The translations under genes and the position numbers were made by a program. 64,000 bases of DNA from an uncultured Lachnospiraceae bacterium (GTDB taxonomy: Bacteria > Bacillota > Clostridia > Lachnospirales > Lachnospiraceae): positions 1 through 64,000 of the forward strand of contig CANOCU010000011.1 in assembly GCA_947564645.1 (NCBI GenBank), read 5' to 3'. The notes beneath the pieces were generated by a model, which was given only the letters and a program-made list of their open reading frames with translations, was not told where the DNA came from and made no database searches. Positions 52,395 through 61,687 of this stretch are shown here, one piece after another. The stretch's first letter is position 1. Every line of letters starts with the position of its first letter.

Positions 52395-52541
52395 GCAAAA
52401 AGAGCGCCTTATTCCAATGGCTGCTGTAGTCAACGACATCAGAAATCCCGCTTCGGCCCTGCAAAAGCTTCCGTATATGGCTCTGGCTGTCGTTTCCTAT
52501 TTATTTCTGGCGTACCATAAAACAAGGCGCTCTCGTTTTGC
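52395..52541. repeat. 147-bp imperfect palindrome between binding protein and permease genes
   Basis: GCAAAAAGAGCGCCTT at 52395-52410 pairs with AAGGCGCTCTCGTTTTGC at 52524-52541 with a 2-base bulge. Inside, AACGACA/TGTCGTT-type and CAGAAAT/ATTTCTG-type segments can also pair. On the minus strand the closing arm is followed by GAAAAAATCC. Its left half contains 52425-52450, which matches the 35-bp motif at 21 of 26 positions. No coding frame. Confidence 0.5.
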
Positions 52542-52565
52542 AAAAGCTATTTACCGGAATACCCT

Positions 52566-52589
52566 GCTGTCTGTCTCCGGACAGACAGC
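52566..52589 (-). terminator. Hairpin directly after the binding-protein gene
   Basis: GCTGTCTGTC and GACAGACAGC form a perfect 10-bp stem with a 4-base loop, 27 bases after the stop at 52616. It lacks a U-run; it likely blocks exonucleases or partly terminates, so that binding protein exceeds permease. Confidence 0.5.
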
Positions 52590-52615
52590 GTATGGATATC
52601 CTCCGTTGTCATTCC

Positions 52616-54055
52616 TTAGTTGCCGTTAGCCGCGTTGGTGATGTCTCTCTCGACAGCCCACTCGGAAACAGCGTCCGCAACAACATCTTCCCATGTCTTC
52701 TGACCCTGAGCGTACATCAGCAGGCTTGCACCGAAGCTGTCTTTCCATGTCTGGTCAGGAATCAGGTTACAGGTTGTGCTGTATGCAGTCTTACCTGCTG
52801 CGGAGATCTCAGCCTCGCTGCCGAACAGCGGGTTGGTGTACTCTGCGCCTTCCATGCAGGAGAAAGGTGTTACAAGCTGCAGCTTCTGTGCTACCAGGTT
52901 CTTACCCGTATCAGAAGAGAACAGCCATGTCAGGAAATCGATCGCTGCCAGCTGATCTTCCTCCGGAAGCTGGGAGTTGATGCAGAAGGACTGGGAACCG
53001 CCTACGCAAAGACCCATGTTCTCCTCGCCTGCCGCGCCGGATGTGATCGGGATGAAGCGAACCTTGTCATCCTTTACAACCTTGCCTTCTGTGTTCAGGA
53101 TCGTGTTCCATGCCCAGTCACCGTTCTGGATCATCGCGCACTGTCCGAGTGCGAACTCAGCCATGGAATCGTCAACTGTTCTCGTACCGACAAGACTCGG
53201 CTCGATCACGGAGTTGTTCAGGTACAGGTCAAGGATGTTCTTGAAGTTCTCAGCATTTGCAAATGTGAACTCCGGTACGGCGCCGTTGATATCAACGTCT
53301 GCGCCCCACTCCCAGTAAAGCGGGATGTTCATCAGATGTGTCTGGTATCTCCAGTCATCACCCTGCTTCAAAGATGTGGAACCGAACACGCCCTGGATAC
53401 CCAGCTCGTCTTTCAGCGCTGTCATGTCTTCTACAACTGCCTTCAATGCATCGAAGGTATACAGTTCATCCAGAGAAGTGTACTCTGTAGATTTATTCGG
53501 GGATGCGAAATATGCATCTGTGATCTCGCTGTTAACGATGATACCCCAGCCTTCCAGCACGTAGCACAGTGCCAGAACCTTGCCGTCTTCCTGCATCGTG
53601 TACTTCTGATCCGTCACATAGGAGTAAAGCTCTGTGTCAGACCAGTCACGGCAGTACTCTTTCCAGTTGCCAAGAGCCGTTACGTTCTCTACTACGAAGA
53701 TGCCAGGCGCCTCGGAGCTGTCCATTCTTGCTGTCAGTGTGGACTCATACTGTCCGGAAGCCGCTGTCTCGATCTGAACGTCGATGCCTGTCTCAGCAGT
53801 ATAGGCCGCCGCTACTTCCTGCATTGCATCTGAGATCTCAGGTTTGAAATTCAGCATACGTACGGTCCCGCTGTAATCGCTGGATGCTGCTGCGGAATCC
53901 CCGGCCGCTTCTCCATCGCCCGCATCAGCAGCCGGCGCCTCTGTTCCTGCATCCGAGCCGGAATCTGCAGCCGGTGCATCAGAACCGCCGCATCCTGCAA
54001 GCAGGGAGGAAACCATCGCTGCACACAACAATGCGCTTACCAGTTTCTTTTTCAT
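52616..54055 (-). CDS. Maltodextrin-type extracellular solute-binding lipoprotein
   Basis: Predicted 479-residue lipoprotein. The start at 54055 (KKKLVSALLCAA) follows GAGAGGGA; the lipobox is LAGC and an Asp/Ala/Gly/Ser spacer follows. The binding domain (TVRMLNFKPEISDAMQEVAA near 65, GQYESTLTARMDSSEAPGIFVVE near 100) is a cluster 1 (MalE-like) fold. It is first in the transporter set, downstream of an operator-rich promoter. The ligand is inferred from malQ as maltose/maltodextrin. Confidence 0.93.
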   Translation of the reverse strand: MKKKLVSALLCAAMVSSLLAGCGGSDAPAADSGSDAGTEAPAADAGDGEAAGDSAAASSDYSGTVRMLNFKPEISDAMQEVAAAYTAETGIDVQIETAASGQYESTLTARMDSSEAPGIFVVENVTALGNWKEYCRDWSDTELYSYVTDQKYTMQEDGKVLALCYVLEGWGIIVNSEITDAYFASPNKSTEYTSLDELYTFDALKAVVEDMTALKDELGIQGVFGSTSLKQGDDWRYQTHLMNIPLYWEWGADVDINGAVPEFTFANAENFKNILDLYLNNSVIEPSLVGTRTVDDSMAEFALGQCAMIQNGDWAWNTILNTEGKVVKDDKVRFIPITSGAAGEENMGLCVGGSQSFCINSQLPEEDQLAAIDFLTWLFSSDTGKNLVAQKLQLVTPFSCMEGAEYTNPLFGSEAEISAAGKTAYSTTCNLIPDQTWKDSFGASLLMYAQGQKTWEDVVADAVSEWAVERDITNAANGN

Positions 54056-54103
54056 ATTGTTTCCCTCTCTTTCATGAGTGTTTTTTATGTACGGCAACGT
54101 TTT

Positions 54104-54150
54104 CGGTAACGATGTCGGTAACGATATCGGCATCGTTACCAGTAACGTTT
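54104..54150. promoter_or_regulatory. LacI/MalR-type operator cluster
   Basis: Contains the palindrome GGTAACGAT (54117-54125)/ATCGTTACC (54132-54140), a direct copy CGGTAACGATG at 54104-54114, and AACGTTT at 54144-54150; another AACGTTT lies at 54096-54102. They sit just after the predicted transcription start, so bound repressor would block elongation. Confidence 0.65.
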
Positions 54151-54166
54151 CCGCTTTTATGGATTA

Positions 54167-54195
54167 AGTATATAACCTTGCCGAACATTTGACAA
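54167..54195 (-). promoter_or_regulatory. Sigma-A promoter of the maltodextrin transporter
   Basis: On the minus strand TTGTCA (54190-54195), 17 bases, TATACT (54167-54172). It lies upstream of the operator cluster. Confidence 0.75.
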
Positions 54196-54352
54196 TGGGG
54201 AAAATTAAACTTCGCCGTTTTTCACAGAAACCAATTGTTGGAATTGTGCAGATTATACAAAAACAGGACTGTTGACGAGAAAAAAGGCTTGCTTCACAGG
54301 ATCCGGAAGCAGAAATCTGTTCTGTTGCCTACGATAATTAACGGGGAGAAAC

Positions 54353-55171
54353 TTATAATTTCTCCCCCAGCTCCTTAACGGATGTAAAGATCAGATGCGG
54401 CAGCACGTCAGACTGACGCACATCTTCCATCGACGCCTCGCCGCTCAGGACGAGCACGCTCTTAAGCCCGTTGTTAATGCCGGCCGCGATATCCGTATAA
54501 AGCCTGTCCCCTACCATCGCGATCTCTTCTCTTGCCATATGCACCCTGGTAGCCAGATAGGCGATGATATCCTCATTGGGCTTACCGATGATCCGGTCCG
54601 GGTAACGGAAGGCCGAGGCATGGATAAAGGCGTGGATCGCCCCCGCATCGGGGATAAAGCCCGTCTCCGTGGGACAATTATAGTCGGGGTGGGTCGCCAG
54701 ATAAGGAAGGCCCGCCCTCACATGATCGCACACCCTGCACATTTTCCGGTAATCCAAAGAAGTGTCGAAAGCCGTCACCACCACATCCGGGCATTCTTCT
54801 TCCAACACGATCCCTGCCTGCATAAATTCTTCCTGCAGCAGGGGATTCCCCAGAAGGAATACTTTTGCCCCCGGATAATGCTGCTTCAGATAGAAGATCG
54901 TCGCCTGCCCGGAAGTCACGATCTTCTCCTCCCCCACATCCAGTCCCATCCTGTGCAGCTTCTCCACATAGACTGCCGCATTCTTCGATGAGTTGTTGGT
55001 CACGAACACATATCGCCTGCCCGTCTCCTCGATCTTTCGCAGGAACGCCTGCGCTCCTTCGATCCACCTCTCTCCCAGATAGATCGTCCCGTCCATATCC
55101 AGCGCGAAACATTTTATCCCCGCCAGGATCTGCTCCCTGTCTTCATTGATCTTCGGAATCTCTCTCTCCAT
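54353..55171 (-). CDS. HAD-IIA family hydrolase (NagD/PldP-like)
   Basis: Predicted 272-residue phosphatase with the C2 cap. The nucleophile motif is FALDMDGTIYLGE (Asp24, Asp26), motif II VTNNSSKNA near 60, and motif IV AMVGDRLYTDIAAGI near 215. NagD-type enzymes dephosphorylate sugar or nucleotide monophosphates; the substrate is not predictable. It is a single gene with a 7-9 bp hairpin overlapping its stop. It is not near other sugar genes on its own strand. Confidence 0.9.
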   Translation of the reverse strand: MEREIPKINEDREQILAGIKCFALDMDGTIYLGERWIEGAQAFLRKIEETGRRYVFVTNNSSKNAAVYVEKLHRMGLDVGEEKIVTSGQATIFYLKQHYPGAKVFLLGNPLLQEEFMQAGIVLEEECPDVVVTAFDTSLDYRKMCRVCDHVRAGLPYLATHPDYNCPTETGFIPDAGAIHAFIHASAFRYPDRIIGKPNEDIIAYLATRVHMAREEIAMVGDRLYTDIAAGINNGLKSVLVLSGEASMEDVRQSDVLPHLIFTSVKELGEKL

Positions 55172-55282
55172 GCTCTCCTGCCTTTCCTTATAAAACGGTT
55201 CCTATGCCTGTCCGGTCTTATCTCCACTTGTTTTTTTCCACTTTATTATAGCACGCCTTAGGAATATATGTTACTCTATTCT

Positions 55283-55300
55283 TATAGTAAACGAAATTTC
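55283..55300 (+). repeat. Half copy of the palindromic motif upstream of the DUF6062 gene
   Basis: TATAGTAAACGAAATTTC matches the copy at 46664 (read on the minus strand) at 17 of 18 positions. It lies 20 bases upstream of the gene at 55320, in the same orientation as the two full copies. Confidence 0.5.
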
Positions 55301-55319
55301 CGCGAAAGAAGGTATTTTC

Positions 55320-56081
55320 ATGAAAGAGAAACTATACACCATCCCCTTAAACGACGCCATGAACGCAGGCGACGAGTGCCCTTTTTGTTTCATCGAACGC
55401 AACGTGGAACAGGATCTGTTGGACTTCGTCCTCGGCTCCGGGTCTTCTTATATGGAGAGCGATATCCGGGAACAGACCGACAACGCCGGCTTCTGCCGCG
55501 CACACTTCAAGAAAATGTTTGATTACGGCAACACCCTGGGCAATGCCTGGATCCTCAAGACCCACTATGTACAGATGAATAAGGAGCTGCAGCAGCAGTT
55601 TAAAAGCTTCACCCCCGGTAAGACTTCTCTGAAGGATAAATTCCGCAAGCATACGGAAAGCCAGAATCCCATCGGCCTCTGGGTCGCGGAGAAGGAACGC
55701 TCCTGCTATATCTGCAACCGCTATGCCGATACCTATGAGCGCTATCTGGACACCTTTTTCGTCATGTATAAGAAAGATCAGGAATTCCGTGACAAAGTGA
55801 AAAGCAGTAAGGGCTTCTGCCTGCATCATTTCGGGGATCTGTGCGAAGGCGCGGACAGCCGCCTCAATGATAAAGAGAAGGCCGACTTCTACGATATGGT
55901 ATTCCCGTTGATGGAACAGAATATGGCGCGTCTTGCGGAGGATGTCTCCTGGCTGGTGGAGAAATTCGATTACCGCAACAAGGATGCCGACTGGAAGAAC
56001 TCTAAGGACGCCATCCAGCGCGGTATGCAGAAATTAAAAGGCGGATACCCTGCGGACCCGCCCTATAAGATGAATAAATAA
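55320..56081 (+). CDS. DUF6062 family protein
   Basis: Predicted 253-residue soluble protein of unknown function, matching DUF6062 as found in Clostridia. It has CPFCFIE near residue 21, a Cys-His set FCRAHFKKMF near 60, CYICNRY near 128 and FCLHHFGDLC near 165, so two paired CxxC plus Cys/His pairs could bind zinc or a cofactor. The remainder is helical. AGAAGG precedes the ATG. Single gene. Confidence 0.8.
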   Translation: MKEKLYTIPLNDAMNAGDECPFCFIERNVEQDLLDFVLGSGSSYMESDIREQTDNAGFCRAHFKKMFDYGNTLGNAWILKTHYVQMNKELQQQFKSFTPGKTSLKDKFRKHTESQNPIGLWVAEKERSCYICNRYADTYERYLDTFFVMYKKDQEFRDKVKSSKGFCLHHFGDLCEGADSRLNDKEKADFYDMVFPLMEQNMARLAEDVSWLVEKFDYRNKDADWKNSKDAIQRGMQKLKGGYPADPPYKMNK

Positions 56082-56098
56082 TACAAAGATGCTGTCAT

Positions 56099-56131
56099 GA
56101 TAAGTGCGTCAGCCATATCGACGCACTTATC
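56099..56131. terminator. 12-bp hairpin after the DUF6062 gene
   Basis: GATAAGTGCGTC and GACGCACTTATC form a perfect stem with a 9-base loop between the two convergent genes. It lacks a U-run. Confidence 0.5.
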
Positions 56132-56184
56132 TGTAAAATGATCAAAACCTGTCTGCGAGATCTGCTGTAACTCCGATTCCAATA

Positions 56185-56589
56185 TCAGACTGCATCCATA
56201 GAACCGTCGCTGTCATCGTCGTCAAAGAATTCTTCCACTTTCACCTCAGCCTTGTCTGCCGTCTCCTTGACTTTATCCGCAACATCCTTAACCTTGTCAG
56301 CCGCCTCTTTTGCCTCGCCCACAATCTTATCCGTAGCCTCAGCCTTCGCCGCGTTCAGCCCTTCCTTGAATTCCTCTGCTTTCTCCAGATCCAGATCTAC
56401 ATAATTGCGCTCGGCATCCTTCGCCGCCTCATCGTCCTCCAGATCGTCATCAAAATCATCGAAATCATCATCGTCATCAAAGTCATCATCTACAGAAGAT
56501 TCTTTATTCTGCAAACAATAGTAAACACCTGCCGCAACGGCTCCTACAGCAGCTGTCACCATTAAAAACTTACCAAATTTTTTCGCCAT
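56185..56589 (-). CDS. Small acidic membrane-anchored protein
   Basis: Predicted 134-residue protein. It has one N-terminal hydrophobic helix (KFLMVTAAVGAVAAGVYYC), then two Asp-rich runs (near 34-52 and near the C-terminus) and a central Lys/Ala/Glu amphipathic helix with repeats of ADKVKD/ADKVKE, similar to YtxH or LEA-like apolipoprotein helices. Function unknown. The composition suggests a disordered, anchored polyanion. AGGAGAACCCTC lies upstream of the ATG. Confidence 0.65.
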   Translation of the reverse strand: MAKKFGKFLMVTAAVGAVAAGVYYCLQNKESSVDDDFDDDDDFDDFDDDLEDDEAAKDAERNYVDLDLEKAEEFKEGLNAAKAEATDKIVGEAKEAADKVKDVADKVKETADKAEVKVEEFFDDDDSDGSMDAV

Positions 56590-56774
56590 GAGGGTTCTCC
56601 TTTCACCTGCTCTTATACCACTATATTAATACTATTTTATCAAAATGAAAAGGGAATATGTATAAATTTTTTCTTATTATTTACCAGTCGCTGCAAGTCA
56701 GCACGGTCAGCACGGTCGGCAGCTACAACATCTTGTGTCTGAAAATTTTTGTAAAACTAGTTTTTCCGGTGACA

Positions 56775-56803
56775 TTGAATCCCCTTCCTTTTTATGCTAT
56801 ATT
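56775..56803 (+). promoter_or_regulatory. Sigma-A promoter of the TetR gene
   Basis: TTGAAT (56775-56780), 17 bases, TATATT (56798-56803), about 45 bases before the ATG at 56849. Confidence 0.7.
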
Positions 56804-56848
56804 AAAATTCGACTGATAAAGTCAATTTTTGGACCGATGGAGTATGGA

Positions 56849-57454
56849 ATGAACGAGAAATTTTTTGATCTGAAAAAGGAAAAACAGGACCGCATGATCA
56901 ACGCCGCCTTAAAAGTATTTGCCTCAAACGGGTATAAACATGCAAGCACAGACGATATCGTAGCGGAGGCAGGAATCAGCAAGGGCCTGCTCTTTCACTA
57001 TTTCGGAAGCAAATTGGGATTGTACACTTTCCTGTTCGATTACAGCACCCGTTTCCTGAAACTGGAATTGACTACGGGAGTATTGTCTTCCGCCGACGAT
57101 TACTTTGAGATCCGCAAGCAGATGGAATTTGCCAAAATGCAGGTCCTAAGAAACTACCCCTATATGCAGCAGTTTCTGGAACGCTGTGCTGCCGAGAACG
57201 TGGGAGAGGCCCTGATGGCTACCGAAAGGCAGCGCAATGTTCTTTCGGATATCTACGCAGTCCTGAAGAACCAGGCTGATCGCTCCCGCTTTCTGGACGA
57301 CGTATCCTTTGAGAAACTGGACACCATGTTGGATTATACGATCAGCGGTCTGATGAACGCCCGTTTCCGCGAGGCAGCCTTTCAGCCGGAAATGCTGTAT
57401 ATGGAGATCGTATCCTATCTGGATATGTTAAAGAAGATTACATACAAAAAGTAA
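56849..57454 (+). CDS. TetR/AcrR family transcriptional regulator
   Basis: Predicted 201-residue regulator. The helix-turn-helix is at about 12-50 (INAALKVFASNGYKHASTDD, then ISKGLLFHYFGSKLGLY), followed by a ligand domain. The ATG at 56849 is chosen because TGGAG lies about 5 bases before it and the family start (KKEKQDRMINAA) follows soon after; the promoter excludes a longer start. It is convergent with the MocR gene with a 20-base gap. Target unknown. Confidence 0.9.
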   Translation: MNEKFFDLKKEKQDRMINAALKVFASNGYKHASTDDIVAEAGISKGLLFHYFGSKLGLYTFLFDYSTRFLKLELTTGVLSSADDYFEIRKQMEFAKMQVLRNYPYMQQFLERCAAENVGEALMATERQRNVLSDIYAVLKNQADRSRFLDDVSFEKLDTMLDYTISGLMNARFREAAFQPEMLYMEIVSYLDMLKKITYKK

Positions 57455-57474
57455 TATGCCAAAATGATATGACG

Positions 57475-58884
57475 CTACAGCCAGACACTTTTCAGCAAAG
57501 CCAGGCCTTTGCTGATCTCTTCTGGCGTCAGCGACGCATAACCCAGGATCATCATTGCCCGCATACCGTCCGTTTCCCCCATTCTGAAATCACACATCCG
57601 GTAAACTCTCACGCCAGCTTCTTTTGCACGCAGGGCCAGATCCGCTTCGTCCCGCCCTCTCCTGTCTGCCAGGATCACATGCAGACCTGCATTGCCGCCG
57701 GATACGTCGAAAGCTCTCCCAAACTCCCGCAGTTCACCAAGCAACAAGTCACGTTTCATGCGATACTGTTTCCGCATCTTATTCAGATACCGCTCAAAAT
57801 AACCGTCCTGTATAAATTCATTCAGGATCGTCTGGTCGATCCTCGACACGGTAGAAGAATAGAAGCTGTATCCTCTGCGATACTGCTCTAACAGCGGGTA
57901 GGGAAGCACCATATAGCTTATCCTGATGGCCGGCGCGATCGCCTTGGAGAACGTTCCGATATAAACCACATTTCCGTTTCTGTCAGATGACTGCAGGGAG
58001 GGAAGCGGTTTGCCTTTATAGCGGAACTCACTGTCATAATCATCCTCGATCAGATAGCGCCCTTCTTTCTCTGCGGCCCATTTGAGCAGTTCCATCCGCC
58101 TGCCGATCGGCATGGAGATCCCTGTCGGATACTGATGCGACGGCATCACATAGGCAACCTGCGCATCCGTCCTTCTGAGGTGCTCCACGCTGATCCCGTT
58201 CTCATCCATCGGAATCAAAGAAACCGGATAGGCACAGGATTGAAAGATCTGATATGCCTTCCGGTAAGTCGGATCCTCCATCGCCACATGCACATGCCGC
58301 CCCAGGATCTTTTCCAACAAAAGAAGCAGGTAATCATTCCCTGCTCCTATAATGATCTGTTCCGGCTCACAGTTCACCCCGCGTGATCCATGCAGATAAC
58401 GGCATATCGTTGTCCGCAATTCCCGGTCTCCCTGAGGCTCCCCGAGCGAAAACATATCGCTGTTCGCATCCACAAGAATATTTTTGGTTATTTTCTTCCA
58501 CGTCGCATAGGGAAAAAACCGCATGTCAATAGCAGTCGGGGAAAAATCAATCTCTCCCGACCGCTGTCTGTCCGTCTTACACAAGTCACGTTTCCTCTGC
58601 TGTGAAAACGCGTCGATCACACATAATCCCTCGACTGCACTGACAAAGTATCCCTGCCGCGGTCTTGCCTCCAGGTATCCTTCGGATACAAGCTGTCCAT
58701 ATGCCATATCGACCGTAGTCCTGGATACCTGCAGATATTCGGCAAAAAACCTGGCTGACGGCAGTTTTTCATTGCGCAGCAGATTCCCGGCTCTGATCTC
58801 ATCGCGGATAAACTCATAAATCTGCTCGTATAAAGTCTTATCGCTTTCCGGCTGCAGTTGGATGTGGATCGGTAATTCTTTCAT
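57475..58884 (-). CDS. MocR/GabR-type PLP-dependent transcriptional regulator
   Basis: Predicted 469-residue fusion of a GntR-type helix-turn-helix (residues 1-75: TLYEQIYEFIRDEIRAGNLL, SRTTVDMAYGQLVSEGYLEA) and a class I aminotransferase-like domain (110-469) with PLP-binding Lys in IGTFSKAIAPAIR near 310. Family members, such as PdxR and GabR, regulate vitamin B6, GABA or amino-acid genes. It starts 15 bases after the DUF2225 stop, so it is at the end of that operon. Confidence 0.92.
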   Translation of the reverse strand: MKELPIHIQLQPESDKTLYEQIYEFIRDEIRAGNLLRNEKLPSARFFAEYLQVSRTTVDMAYGQLVSEGYLEARPRQGYFVSAVEGLCVIDAFSQQRKRDLCKTDRQRSGEIDFSPTAIDMRFFPYATWKKITKNILVDANSDMFSLGEPQGDRELRTTICRYLHGSRGVNCEPEQIIIGAGNDYLLLLLEKILGRHVHVAMEDPTYRKAYQIFQSCAYPVSLIPMDENGISVEHLRRTDAQVAYVMPSHQYPTGISMPIGRRMELLKWAAEKEGRYLIEDDYDSEFRYKGKPLPSLQSSDRNGNVVYIGTFSKAIAPAIRISYMVLPYPLLEQYRRGYSFYSSTVSRIDQTILNEFIQDGYFERYLNKMRKQYRMKRDLLLGELREFGRAFDVSGGNAGLHVILADRRGRDEADLALRAKEAGVRVYRMCDFRMGETDGMRAMMILGYASLTPEEISKGLALLKSVWL

Positions 58885-58899
58885 ACAAATTCCTGCCGC

Positions 58900-59757
58900 T
58901 TATTTCTGCGCGGCATTCTTCTCCTTCATTTTCGCCATCACCATCTCTTTGAGCTCTCTTGCCTTATCCTTCATACGGGGATTCGCCGCAGACTGTATGA
59001 TGCCTGCGATCAATCTGCTGGATACGTCATACTGTTCGAACCGCATTGCCGTAACCGCGATCAGATAATCAACAGTCGGCTCATCCATGCCGCACATGGG
59101 AAAGCTCTCCGACTGTCTTGCCGCAATAAAGCCATCCAGCGCATTGTGCAAAAATTCGTTTTCTTCTTCCTCACACTGTTTCTTTAGCGCCTCATAATCA
59201 GGCAGATTCTTGTCAAGATGCTCCGCCTTACCGCGCAGAAGCCATGCCGTTTTCAGACAGATATAAGCCTTCTCGCTGGATTTTGTCTGCTTTACGATCG
59301 CGTTGGCCAATGCCAGTTTATAGCGTTCCAACGCCTCATCGTATGTATAGACTTCCTTCATCTCCTTCTGGGGCTGGAAAGTCTCGGAAATCGTCTTCTT
59401 GATATTCTTAGCCTGGGGAGCAGTGATAAACTTAAAGAATCTGCTCAGCGCCGTATAACCGCAGAAGGGACACATGATGACATCGTACTTTAACATGTCA
59501 ATCTGGTCATAACGTGGACGCAGATCCAGATCACTGCCCGCCAGTTTTGCCTTCCCTACCTTGACCGTCCTGGTCTTAAATTCCTTATCACAGATTGGGC
59601 AGGTGCAGGACTTATCAAAAAGAAAATCCTGTTCCTGCAGAGCCTGCGGCTTCGGCTTCCCCGCTTCTGTGATCTCCGCTTTCTTCGGCTCTTCATATAA
59701 CTCCATATTCTCCAGCTTGCCCAAACCAAAACGTGCTAATCCTGACAATATTCCCAT
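58900..59757 (-). CDS. DUF2225 domain protein with zinc fingers
   Basis: Predicted 285-residue protein. Two CxxC pairs (CPICDKEF near 55 and CPFCGYTA near 97) are typical of DUF2225. The rest is helical and TPR-like (YDEALERYKLALANAI near 138, CLKTAWLLRGKAEHLDK near 165). Function is not established. It starts 63 bases after glnS and overlaps the operon with MocR. Length matches the family. Confidence 0.85.
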   Translation of the reverse strand: MGILSGLARFGLGKLENMELYEEPKKAEITEAGKPKPQALQEQDFLFDKSCTCPICDKEFKTRTVKVGKAKLAGSDLDLRPRYDQIDMLKYDVIMCPFCGYTALSRFFKFITAPQAKNIKKTISETFQPQKEMKEVYTYDEALERYKLALANAIVKQTKSSEKAYICLKTAWLLRGKAEHLDKNLPDYEALKKQCEEEENEFLHNALDGFIAARQSESFPMCGMDEPTVDYLIAVTAMRFEQYDVSSRLIAGIIQSAANPRMKDKARELKEMVMAKMKEKNAAQK

Positions 59758-59820
59758 ATTACATCCTCCTGATCCGTAAATAGTAATGTTATCTGCCTTC
59801 CCGAAAATTCCCCTTTTCTC

Positions 59821-61533
59821 TCAGTCCTGCTTCTTCGGAAGCACATACGAGCTTTTCAGAGACACGATCCTGTTGAACACGAGCGCATCCGGTCTGCTGT
59901 CCTTACAGTCGACGCAGAAAAATCCCTGTCTGACAAACTGAAAGCTCTCATAAGCTTTGGCATTCCTGACAGAAGGCTCAATATAGCATTCCTTCAGGAC
60001 CGTCAGTGAATTTGGATTCAGATTCAGGCTGCCATCCTCATTATAGACACCCTTCTCCTCATCGATGATGTTCTCATACAGCCTTACCTCGGCCCGCACT
60101 GCCTCGGCTGCAGACACCCAGTGGATCGTTCCCTTCACCTTACGTCCGTCAGGACTGTTACCGCCCTTGGAAGCCGGATCATAAGTGCAGTGAACCACCG
60201 TCACCTTACCGTCACCGTCTTTCTCATAGCTGACACATTTTACAAAGTAAGCGCCCATCAAACGCACTTCATTGCCCGGATACAGTCTGAAGTATTTCTT
60301 CGGCGGCTCTTCCATAAAATCGTCTCTGTCAATATATAACACCCCGGAAAAGGGAACCTCCCTTTTGCCAAGCGCTTCATTCTCCGGATTATTGACGATT
60401 AAGAGCTCTTCCGTCTGTCCCTCCGGATAGTTATCGATCACCAGCTTCACCGGATCGAGCGCTGCCATTACACGAGGACGCTTCATCTTTAGATCCTCTC
60501 TGATACAATACTCCAGCATGGAATATTCTGCCGAGGAATTGGCCTTGGATACACCGCACAGATCTACAAACAGCCTGATCGATTCGGGCGTGAATCCCCT
60601 TCTTCTGAGCGCCGCGATGGATACCAGTCTGGGATCATCCCAACCGTCCACAATGCCGTCCTCTACCAGTTTCTTAATATACCGTTTACCGGTGACCACA
60701 TTGGTCAGATACATTTTGGCAAATTCGATCTGCTTGGGCGGATGCGGATACTCCAACTCTTCGACCACCCAGTTATAAAGCGGTCTGTGATCCTCAAATT
60801 CCAGCGTACAGATGGAATGCGTAATGCCCTCAATGGCGTCTTCGATCGGATGGGCATAATCATACATCGGGTAGATACACCATTTATCCTTCGTATTCTG
60901 GTGGGACAAATGCGCTACACGATACAGGATCGGATCCCGCATGTTGATGTTCGGGGATGCCATATCGATCTTGGCGCGAAGCGTCTTCTCGCCGTCGGCA
61001 TATCTGCCCTCCTTCATCTCTTCAAACAGCCGCAGATTCTCCTCGATGCTGCGCTCCCTGTTCGGATCATTCTTCCCCGGCTCTGTCAGGGTGCCGCGAT
61101 ATTCCCGCATCTGCTCCGCAGTCAGGTCAGACACATATGCCTTGCCTTTCCTGATCAGCTTAAGCGCCCCCTCATACATCTCGTCAAAATAGTCGGATGC
61201 AAAGAATAGTCTGTCCTCGAAATCCGCTCCGAGCCACCTTACATCCTCCTTGATCGATTCTACAAACTCACTCTTCTCCTTCGTCGGATTGGTATCGTCA
61301 AAACGCAGGTTGAATTTACCGCCATACTGCTGTGCCAGTCCGGCATTCAACAATATGCTCTTCGCATGTCCGATATGCAGATATCCGTTCGGCTCAGGCG
61401 GAAATCTTGTATTGACAGTATCACAGGTACCCTCGGCCAGATCCTTGTCAATGATCTGCTCAATAAAATTCCTGGATACCACTTCTTTGTCTTCCTTCTC
61501 GTTCGTCTGTGCTGTCATATTCTTCTCGCTCAT
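59821..61533 (-). CDS. glnS: Glutamine--tRNA ligase
   Basis: Predicted 570-residue class I synthetase that charges tRNA-Gln directly. The HIGH motif appears as [13 protein letters not shown] near residue 45, [19 protein letters not shown] near 290, and the anticodon-binding C-terminus ([21 protein letters not shown]) is complete. The second class I signature (MSK in E. coli GlnRS) reads VTGKRY here. The start at 61533 is chosen because AGGGAG lies 5 bases before it. Most Bacillota use GatCAB to make Gln-tRNA, so presence of GlnRS is unusual but known in parts of Clostridia. Confidence 0.93.
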   Translation of the reverse strand: MSEKNMTAQTNEKEDKEVVSRNFIEQIIDKDLAEGTCDTVNTRFPPEPNGYLHIGHAKSILLNAGLAQQYGGKFNLRFDDTNPTKEKSEFVESIKEDVRWLGADFEDRLFFASDYFDEMYEGALKLIRKGKAYVSDLTAEQMREYRGTLTEPGKNDPNRERSIEENLRLFEEMKEGRYADGEKTLRAKIDMASPNINMRDPILYRVAHLSHQNTKDKWCIYPMYDYAHPIEDAIEGITHSICTLEFEDHRPLYNWVVEELEYPHPPKQIEFAKMYLTNVVTGKRYIKKLVEDGIVDGWDDPRLVSIAALRRRGFTPESIRLFVDLCGVSKANSSAEYSMLEYCIREDLKMKRPRVMAALDPVKLVIDNYPEGQTEELLIVNNPENEALGKREVPFSGVLYIDRDDFMEEPPKKYFRLYPGNEVRLMGAYFVKCVSYEKDGDGKVTVVHCTYDPASKGGNSPDGRKVKGTIHWVSAAEAVRAEVRLYENIIDEEKGVYNEDGSLNLNPNSLTVLKECYIEPSVRNAKAYESFQFVRQGFFCVDCKDSRPDALVFNRIVSLKSSYVLPKKQD

Positions 61534-61687
61534 GGTTACTCCCTGCGGCCGCCTGTATCTATATGCCCCTGGCAGGCCGTCCTTCCTATTTATACCCTGC
61601 CGGCGGATGATTCCCACAAAAAGCTTGTGAAATCGCCGGCTAACCGTATTGTAACATAGCCGGCTCAAAATAGAAAGCAGAAAATCT

